A stretch of DNA of 64,000 bases, taken from the NCBI GenBank assembly GCA_035578155.1, contig JAPWDM010000001.1, forward strand, positions 83,058,561 through 83,122,560. The letters run 5' to 3'. The notes under the pieces are model-generated. The model saw nothing but the letters and a program-made list of their open reading frames with translations, did no database searches and had not been told where the DNA came from. The DNA is from Brachynemurus nebulosus. Lineage: Eukaryota > Arthropoda > Insecta > Neuroptera > Myrmeleontidae. Below, one piece after another: positions 12,369 to 22,300 of the stretch. Both the position numbers and the translations under genes were made by a program. Each line of letters opens with the position of its first letter. Within the stretch, counting starts at the first letter, position 1.

Positions 12369-12465
12369 CGTATATTCAGTAATTGTGTAGGGATAATAGT
12401 TCCATGCTTTTTCAGTAACATAAAATATCTTTGGTATTAAAGCCTGAATCCATACGGGTAAACGA
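12369..12465 (-). CDS. rdgBbeta: PITP gene exon 3
   Basis: Acceptor TTTATTACAG precedes 12465, and donor GTAAGATT follows 12369. The first base completes a Ser codon begun in exon 2, and the exon ends in phase 0 after Thr. It encodes [20 protein letters not shown] and the following [11 protein letters not shown]. The next exon must begin with the conserved Cys-Ser-Phe segment, which is not in the window. Confidence 0.9.
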
Positions 12466-12964
12466 CTGTAATAAATATTTAAAACAATTTAATCACTTAA
12501 ATTTAAGTGTAACTTTGGAAAAAGCTTCCAGGCTATTTTAATGATTAAGGGGAACTTACTTTATCGGATAAGATAATTAATTTTTTTTCCATAAACCTAT
12601 AAAAAGCCTATTCAAGAATATAAACCAGAAAGAAATTGTATTTTTTTTATAACATTTTATTAGATTTATCAGATTTATCATATTTTTATTTATTATATTA
12701 ATTATTTAATATTCAAATTTTATTAGGATTATTAACACTATACGGTCCGTGCACTTTTACAGTAAACTTTTCCAAAGACCGGCAATATTTTTAAAGAATT
12801 AAAAAAAAAAAACTTTTAATAAATAAATTCACGAAGTGATTCAACATGTGTAAAAATACACATTTTTAATCAAAACGATAACAGACAAACACTCTGAAAA
12901 TGATGAAAAATATAAAAAAACACAAACAATTAAATACTTTTGGTACAATTACATGTACGTATTT

Positions 12965-13041
<77 letters not shown>

Positions 13042-13046
13042 TATAC

Positions 13047-13099
<53 letters not shown>

Positions 13100-13805
13100 G
13101 TGGTCCAGAATTATGTACCGTAATTGCTGGAGCTGATAGTATGTTCAAAAATAATGATACTTTTCATCCACACTTTTTTCCAAAACTCAATAATAAGGGT
13201 GGTAAAGCAGAGGGGTAAAATGTAGAGAGGTGGAACGAAACTGACTTCTTTTTTTAACAATTTTTTAGTCGCTTTTGATTACAGGATTCATATTCTAGGG
13301 ACGCGTATGAACATTAAGATAATTAAATTTATGGTATCAATTATTCGATGACTTATGATTAGGGGATAATTTGGAAATAGATACTTCTACTTTAAATTAC
13401 TCGAAAACGGTAATATTTATCGAAATGTAAAAAGTATACCTTTTTTGCGTGAAATTATCTGAGGAATTGTATTATCAAGGATTTTGTTTAAATAATTGCA
13501 AATTAAAAAAGAAAAGACATGATAACTCACACCTTCCACCCAAAACCACCCCTTAGTCATGAGTGGTGGAATAAGTGTTGACATAAATTTAAGCCTTCTA
13601 ACGCAAAATAAGTGCCCCTAAAATATCAATCCGTTATTCAAAACCGTTTGGAAAATACTTAAGAAATAATGGTTTCTGTTTCACCTCTTTACAGAGTTGT
13701 ATCTCCCTTACTATTGAGTTTTGAAAAAAGTATACATGAAAAGGTACCATTATTTTTGAACGTACTGCGAGCTCTACCAACTACGGTACATAATTCTGGA
13801 CCACC

Positions 13806-13895
<90 letters not shown>

Positions 13896-14598
13896 TCTCG
13901 TCAGAGGCACCACCTATCAAAAAATGACCTTTACAAAAGTTGTTAGGAACGAAGGGGGGCATTAAATGGTGACCTTAAATTTGATCTTGAATTTCATTTT
14001 CAAGGTCATTTTGAGGTCAAGTCGTATTTTTCAAATGGAACGACCTACTTTTTATTTCGGATTCTCGAAGAGCGTGAAATTTCACGTCGAAAATCCTATA
14101 AACGAATTATTTTTATTGACCTTTAATTTTTCATTTCTTAGCTATGAAATTTATTAGTTATGAAAAATTAATTTTTCATAAATTTTGTTTTTTTCTGGAT
14201 TTTGATCTTATAATGACCTTCACAGGTCATTAAAAACGAACAGAAGCTCCTATTTTACGTCTTCAAAAGATGCCGACACTTTAAAGTTAGGTTTTTCTTT
14301 TAAAATCTAATTTTTGATTGTTCTTTGGGGGTCTTTACACCTCTTAAGGTCAATTATAAAAAAAAATCGTTTATAGCATTTTCGACGTGAAATTTCACGC
14401 TCTTTCAGAATCCGAAATAAAAAGTAGGTCGTTCCTTTTGAAAAATACGACTCGACCTCAAAATGACCTTGAAAATGAAATTCAAGGTCAAATTTAAAGT
14501 CACCATTTAATGCCCCCCTTCGTATCTAATAACTTTTGTAAAGGTCATTTTTTGATAGGTGGCGAGATATTTAGATGCAAAGATTAAAATGGCCCACC

Positions 14599-14657
<59 letters not shown>

Positions 14658-16313
14658 GGTGGCGCAAAAGTTTCTCCCTACTCTTAAAATTTTATACTAG
14701 TTTTTACCCCTCTCCTGTTTTTTGTATTGCCACGCCTACGTAGATTATTCTTATGTTACATTGTTGATTGTAACGAGTTTTTAAAAATAATTCGTTTGAA
14801 TTCTAACAATCGTGGTAAATACGTTAACAAAGAATAGATAAAGTAAAGAGTGTAAAAACGTAGAGTGAATTTAGTAATATTGTTGTTCACAATAAAATTT
14901 AGTTAGTGTATCTCAGATGGAGCAATAAATTTGAGTAAACAGTAAAATTTTAAAGTATTTTGTTACAAATAAAGGGAATTTCTTGCCGCCATAAAGTGTA
15001 GCTTTCGATTTATTACCAAATTAAGGTAAGGCTTTGATTACAATTTTATTGCTTTATGACACCTACTTATTAATTATTATTTTTTTCACTATAAATAAAA
15101 CGTTTAGATCAAATTTCTTTTACAATGAGTACATCGAGGGAACATGCTAGAATAAAAATACAAACTCTCGCCAGTCTTGGGAAAACTGATGCCGAAATTG
15201 TAAAGGAACTAAAAGTTGACAGAAAGACCGTTCGTTGATGGCGGACAAGATTAGAAGGAGATGTCAAAGATAGGAAGAGATCTGGTAGACCAACAAAATT
15301 AAGTCCATCAACATAGAAAAATATAAAAAAATTAACAGAAAAGAAACCTGGAATCGGAACAAGGAAGGTGGCAAAGAAGCTAAATTTTTCTTCAGATTAT
15401 TTGGAGCGGAATAAAACAATTTCCCGAAGAACAGTTCAGCGGTACATAAGATCCAGACCTTGGGGAAAACACGCTTATAAAGCCTCTGTAAAGCCGATTT
15501 TAACCGAAAAAAACATAGCTGATAGAATAAAATTTTGTCAAAAAAGACTTGATGAAGGATACTGCGAAGATTCGGCTCTAGGAAGAACAAGAAGGGCAAA
15601 TATTCTCTTTACGGATGAATCCGTTATAGAATTGTATCCTACACCAAACAGACAAAATTATACAACGAGAACAAATGATCCTACATCAATTCCTCGCATA
15701 CTGCGGCCGAAATTTTCTCCTAAAATAATGGTAGCTGGCGGAATAAGTATGAATGGGAAGTCGGAACTGCATATCGTGGAGGAAAATTCTTCAGTTGACG
15801 GACGATATTATAGAGAAAGTATCATCCCAATATATGCTCAGTGTCTACAAAACACTACGTAGTTCCCCAATAAAGAATTGGTCGTTCTGATGCAAGATGG
15901 TGCAAGAGCTCATACTGCGAAAACAACAATACAGCATATCAAAATGATGTTTCGACATGTTTGGGAAGACTGGCCTGGAAATTCACCGGATTTAAATCCT
16001 ATCGAGCATGTTTGAGCTAGATTAAAAGATAGCGTACTAAAGAATCCTGTACCCAGGAATAAACGCGATTTGATTGCTCGAGTGCGGCAAGAATGGGAAC
16101 AAATTACAATAGAAAAACTAAGAAATTTATGCGATAGTTTTAAGAACCGCATTTTAGATTGCCTAAAGAATAATGGAAGGCACACAAAATATTAATACCT
16201 CAATTATCTTAACATGTACCATAAATAATAAATATATGTACAATTTTTTTATTTTTCTTTCCTTGTTTTCTTTTACCAGTCGAAATTTTGATGGGAGAAA
16301 CTTTTGCGCCACC

Positions 16314-16371
<58 letters not shown>

Positions 16372-19300
16372 GATTGTTTTTACTATTCTCAGATGTTGTG
16401 AACACGACCGTAAAATGTTAATCTTTCAACAAATTTTTTTCTAGATAAAAGACCGAGCTCGTCAAATTGGACAATAGAGATATGGAACTCATCTAACACT
16501 ATATGACCGCTTTCATTTAAAAATTTCAAAAGACCCTCGAAATATGTAGAAATAGGTAGGAAGTGAGTAGAAAATGATGATGTTCTGTAATCAATTGTTT
16601 ATGCGACCCCCACTTTGAGAATCACTGGTGTAGTAGGTATAGAAGTAAGTTTCCCCTTAATAAACTGAACTAATAATTTATTACGAAAACTAAAATGGTT
16701 TGTTAATAAATTTTACACAATAAAGCTATAAATTTTAAAATTTTCAATATAGTTAAATTACCTAGAGAGATGTATTCTTTTTTCTGTGTATAAGCCTTTC
16801 CCATGTACTTCATCTTCACATTCCTTAGATTCAATGAACTCAACACCTTCACCACCATTCGATTGTTCATGACTATGACGAGCAATCATATAAAGTTGTC
16901 CGATACGATACTAAAAACAAAATTAATATTTTAATCGTTTTAAAATAAAATACGCTGCTAATGGGGTGTGGCACACTACTTCCTTGTACTTGTAACCAGG
17001 GCCAGTAAAAATTTCTGTTTTATACCGTCAGATCTCTGAAATTATACAAAATTGGCTTCTATTATACAAAACAACTTTTGGGTACAATGAGAGCAAAAAA
17101 AATAAAAAATAAATAAGCCGTCGATTTTTCTTACTTTTGATTAAATTTAATCATTTTTGAAATTTTACCAGAACGAAAGGAAATTCAAATGTACATAAGG
17201 GCATATTTATGTAGTTTCTTTGAGTCTAACGCGATGTTACATTAACAAAAAATTGTAGCTGCTGTGTTCAGCGCATTCAGTTTAAATTTTTGTCGTTTGT
17301 ATCCAATTATACAGGAAAGCTTCTTATACAAAAAGGATACACAAAACAACCAAATTATACAGACTTTGTATCCAATTATACAATCTGGCAACCCTGCTCG
17401 TAACAGACTCTTATATAATTTTTATAATGATTTTTTATTAAAAGTTAAAAATTTATAGAAAACGAAAAAATTGGCTAATAAAAAAACTCATTAATTTAAA
17501 TATATTTTATGTTTTCAAATGTTAAATATTTTCAAATGTGATAATATTCCACGGAAAACTATTAAAAGTTAAACTATTAAAAGCTGAATAATAGTAAAAT
17601 ATTGTTAATTACGATTTTGTTCATAAAAATTATTTAGTTACAAAATTTTCCACCAAATATATACCTTGAAATTATATTTTCGTCGTACAGTTCATGAAAA
17701 TTTGTAACTCAAAATATTTAAAGACTAAATGCTAAATTATAAAATAATAGTAAAATACATTTTACAGACTAACCCCCAAATACTCTTAAAATTTGAGTCA
17801 AGAGGAGCTAATAGCAAGTAAGATATCGACATTTAATGAGATTTCATGGTAGCGCCGTAGCTACCATTACTCCGATTGCGAGGAAATTCGTAGGGGACCA
17901 ACTAGGAACCAAATCTCATAATCTGAGATTCTGAAAATTTCATCAAAAACAATCGAATATTTCAGAAGTTATGCCACTTGGTATGGTTTGGTATTTTAAT
18001 GCAATGTCACAGTAGCGGCGTAGCTATTGTTACTTCGATTGCGATAAAATTCGTAGGGGGCCATCTAGGAACTAAGCTCCATGCCTTCTGAAAATTCTAT
18101 AAAAAATAATCGAATAGTTCAGAAGTTATGCCACTTGGTGTGATCTGTCAGAGTGACAGACAGACAAGAAACCAAAATTGTTCAGGAAGCTCTAAAACGT
18201 AAAATGTGCGTGAAAATTTTAATTTTGTGGGAAAAATAATTTTTATGATTCAAAAGTGATCATAATCAGTAGTCTCGGAAGCAAAACAGAAAATTAGTTA
18301 CCTAAAAAATTGAAACTGGCATTTTTAAAACTTTATTGGTTTTTTTAAAAAATAGGAGAGCTAGTGAACTAAAGCTAGAAATGTTATATAACGATCTTTC
18401 TGTACGGCTGGAGCTGAAAATTACCGTAATGATTAAAAAGCTGCCAAACATGAGTCATAGCCTGGCAAGTTCTACTCAATCACATCATCAACTCTTTTTT
18501 TGAAATATGAAAAAGAAATTAATACCTATAATGAAATTTGAAGCTGTAGATGTAGTCTTGAAATTTCATTATCACTTAATTTAAATATTGGAAAAATGTA
18601 AATTATAGACAAAAATTGTCAAGGGATTTTGATGGTCATTAATGATGATGGTTTCTTTTTATTTACTTTTTAGGTGCATCGGCTGCCAGGACCATTAACA
18701 CCATTTGTAATATTATATAATTATTGTGTTTAACATTAATATGATGGTTTTTGTTTAATGTATATGCACAATATCATTGTTTTTAATCCATTACCCAACC
18801 GTTTTTAATCGAATGGTTGATTACCCCATATAGCATTAATTTTCTAACGATAAAGCAGAACAATCAATACTAATCTGTCCTCCATAATTCTCCATGCGAA
18901 CAATTTATTGCATTATGATCAATGAATTCTAAAAAATGAAAAACTAATCAATTTGAATTATTTAGACATATTTATGTGATACTGAGTTCGGGTTCAGCAA
19001 GGCATTCCAACCCCTTACGTCCACTATTGTTTCACATTACTCTATATATTGAATATGCCCCATAAATAAAGCGGCCAACTATCTCGGATTCTACGGGACA
19101 GTTCCGAAAAATCAGGTGCTATTCCGCATTGAAAGTTTGGTTAAAATAATCCCGGAATGAGTGTAATGCGTCCCGAAAGTCCCACCTTTAATAGATTGGA
19201 AATAATAAAAATATTTAATTGACAAGTAAAAATCTCGAGGGCGGACCTATCGATTTTGATGAAATTTGAATATGTTGTAGAACAGTGTTTCTCAACCTTT

Positions 19301-22300
19301 CTTCAGTCTGGCTCGGTAAAATCTCGGATAATTTTATGCGAACCGGTTACATTTATAATCACATATGACTATTATCAGTTTTTTAAATTATATTTATTAC
19401 TTAACAAAAAAATATGTTTTTCCGTCGACTTCGTCTACCATCTAATTCAGATAAATATCGAACACTTGCCTAAGCAATAGAGAAATATTTAAAAGCCGTT
19501 CTTTAATTTTAAATAGTATTATTGTATCCTAGAATCATTTCCGCTATCATTTGGAACAACATTTGATTGTGTAATATGTTTTGTCGTTTTCCAATCTGTT
19601 GGTTGACCGTATGAGCCCATCAAGTTACTCCCGCAATTTTCTTTTCTTTAGACAAAACAAGTTATCGTATTTATGGTTCGGTCTCGGGATTTTTACTTGT
19701 CAGTGATCGTATTCCAGTAGAAAAAATATAATACAGTACATGACACTGTGTTTGTTTTTTTCACTAATGGTTTCATACAATTTACCCCTTTAGGATTAAT
19801 GACGAACTCAGCTCGTCATACTAATTTTTAGAAAAAATTCAACTGAAGAGTGTGCATTGTCTTATATCGGTAATTGGAGGCTGTATAGTAAAGAGCGGTC
19901 ATATTGTAAATAAATTAAGCAAACCTACCGAACTTGCAATTATACTTATAGGCTGACGAGCACCAACCAGGAGATTTTGTAACTAACTTAGTATTTTACT
20001 AAAAGAGTGAAAAATTGACGGTTTCAATTACTTTCTATACTAATGTAGTATTTTCAGTTGTGGAGTATTTTACTAAAGAAGTTTTCAAAATATTCTCTTG
20101 AGAGTAAACAATTGCTGGTGTGCATCACTCTGGAGTATAATACTAAAGTAGTAAGTAAGAGAGTATTCAAAGCCAAAATATACTCCTATCCACTAGCAGG
20201 AGCATATAAAAGAGTATCTTTAAAAAACATTGATGACCTGCATTTTTGTGCCTTCTTTTCGGCCCTTTTTCCTAATTTAACATTTTTGGGGGTTTAATTA
20301 GATGTTGTAATATGGTAATAAAATTGTATTAAATATTACAGTCAGCTTCTGATTATTTGGAGGGCAAATTAACCAGGCTGAATGTGAAAACCCAGCCGCT
20401 GCATGCGTACCTATATATTTTTTCTTCTAAATAGGTAATTTTTAAACGCAATTAAAGTCAAGTAGGGAAAAAGAAAAATGATTAAAAAGTAAAGCAGTTA
20501 GTGGCATCAGACATTTATGTTTAACTTGGAACAGTTATTATTTATTCATTTTTCTTTTTCTGTATTTCATCTTGTTTCCACCGTTTTAGTTTGCTTTTTA
20601 TGCAGTCTGGTTTTTTGATTTTTTTAATTATCTTTTTTATGACAAAATTTTTTTTTCAGTTTAATTTTGGATTAACTATGATTTTGATTTATCCGTCCTT
20701 GTTCTCCCCATTACTGCACCGAGTAATCGGTGTTGCCTGTATTTTGACAATATAGATGGCGTTTTTAATAAAGATAATACATCTGAGTCTGTAGTACGAA
20801 CTGTTCAAGACAAAAAAGACAGGCGTGTATACAACCAAGCTTTTTATTTAGAGGTGGGGGCGGGGGGTATACGCACTAAATAGGAAAAATGAAAGAGATA
20901 AATTTTTTTTTATTAATTTTCAAAATTTTCAGAAAAAAAGAAACTAACAAACTAAAAATTTGTTCTATGGAGATTTTTTGTTTATAGTGGATGCCACCCA
21001 AATCATTATTTTTAATTTTTTCTGATAAAATTTTTATGTTACATCACACATTTCTAATAACTAAAAGAGTGTTTTGAGAAAACTAAAGTAGTTGAAACTA
21101 AAGAAGTGTTTTGTGAATGAGCTCTCCGAGCAAAACTAGTGTAGTAAAATACTAAAGTAGTATAATACTTCTTTAGTTCTAACTAAAGTAGTTTACAAAA
21201 CTAAAGTAGTAAATTTCTCTGATTTGGTGCTCGTCAGCCATAGAGATATTAAATTTTTTATCTAAAATATTGGAGTATACGGCGGTACTAAAAGAGTCAA
21301 TGAAATAAGAAATAAGAAGTGTCGCCGTCTAGTGATGTTGAATGAAACTTTAACTTAACTGCTCATAGAAATATGTAGGTACTTTCGTATACCAAAATTC
21401 GTTATTTTTTTTTTTTTACTAAGTGACAAAAAAAGTTATCACGAACGTTATTTTTTCATGAATTTTGATGTACAAAAACACCTACATATACCTATGAACA
21501 GTTACGTTAAAGTTTCATTCAACGTCACTAGACGGCGACACTCTCTATTTCTTTGTGGGTTGTTTTGTCACAAACACACAATAATTCTTACATGAATACA
21601 AAATGAATATTTATTAAAGCATTAAAGAATTTATATCGATTAGAACATAGCTTGTACTTTGCACAGTACTGCTGTTGTCGCGCCATTCAAAGAATTGCCG
21701 GTTGTCGGTCTTATTCCCTGGCGTTGTTATTTTTTTACTTCCTTCGTGTCCGGCACAGCGCTCGTGCTGTTTACTGGTGCCAACCTCGCCACACTTTATT
21801 TCTTATTTCATTAATTGTGTGAAAGCCATAATGGAACATCAACTTTTATTGTGTTTCTGCAGAAGACAGCATAGACAAAGGTACCAAATTTAAAAAAAAT
21901 AAATAAATTCAGTTTGCTTGGTATACTTTCTATAATTTTCAATTACATGTATAATTTAATTAAAAATAGATAAAAGATTAGTTTTGCAATAAAATTTAAA
22001 AAAAATTAGTTTTTTGTGAAAAAAGAAAGTACAAAAGTCACGACAATTTGGTTGGCATTATTTTCTACCTATGCACTGTGTTACCATATATGTAGTATAC
22101 ATATATAGCCAAATGGATATGAAAAAAACGTCCCAACTAGGGCTGCCAAGTTATTTTTAGCAGACCCGCCACTAGAGGCAGTGAAAACCGCTCAAAACCG
22201 CGCATATTCAAACTATACCGCAAAAAACCGCGCACTTAAACAAAATATTGAATTTAAATAGGTAATGAAACGTCAAAACATATACATACACGCATATATG

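Noticed and set aside
12866..13913. Ile-Tyr repeat ORFs on the minus strand
   Set aside because: They are translations of (TA)n microsatellites (also at 16163-16421, 29193-29390 and 53142-53450) and have no coding meaning.
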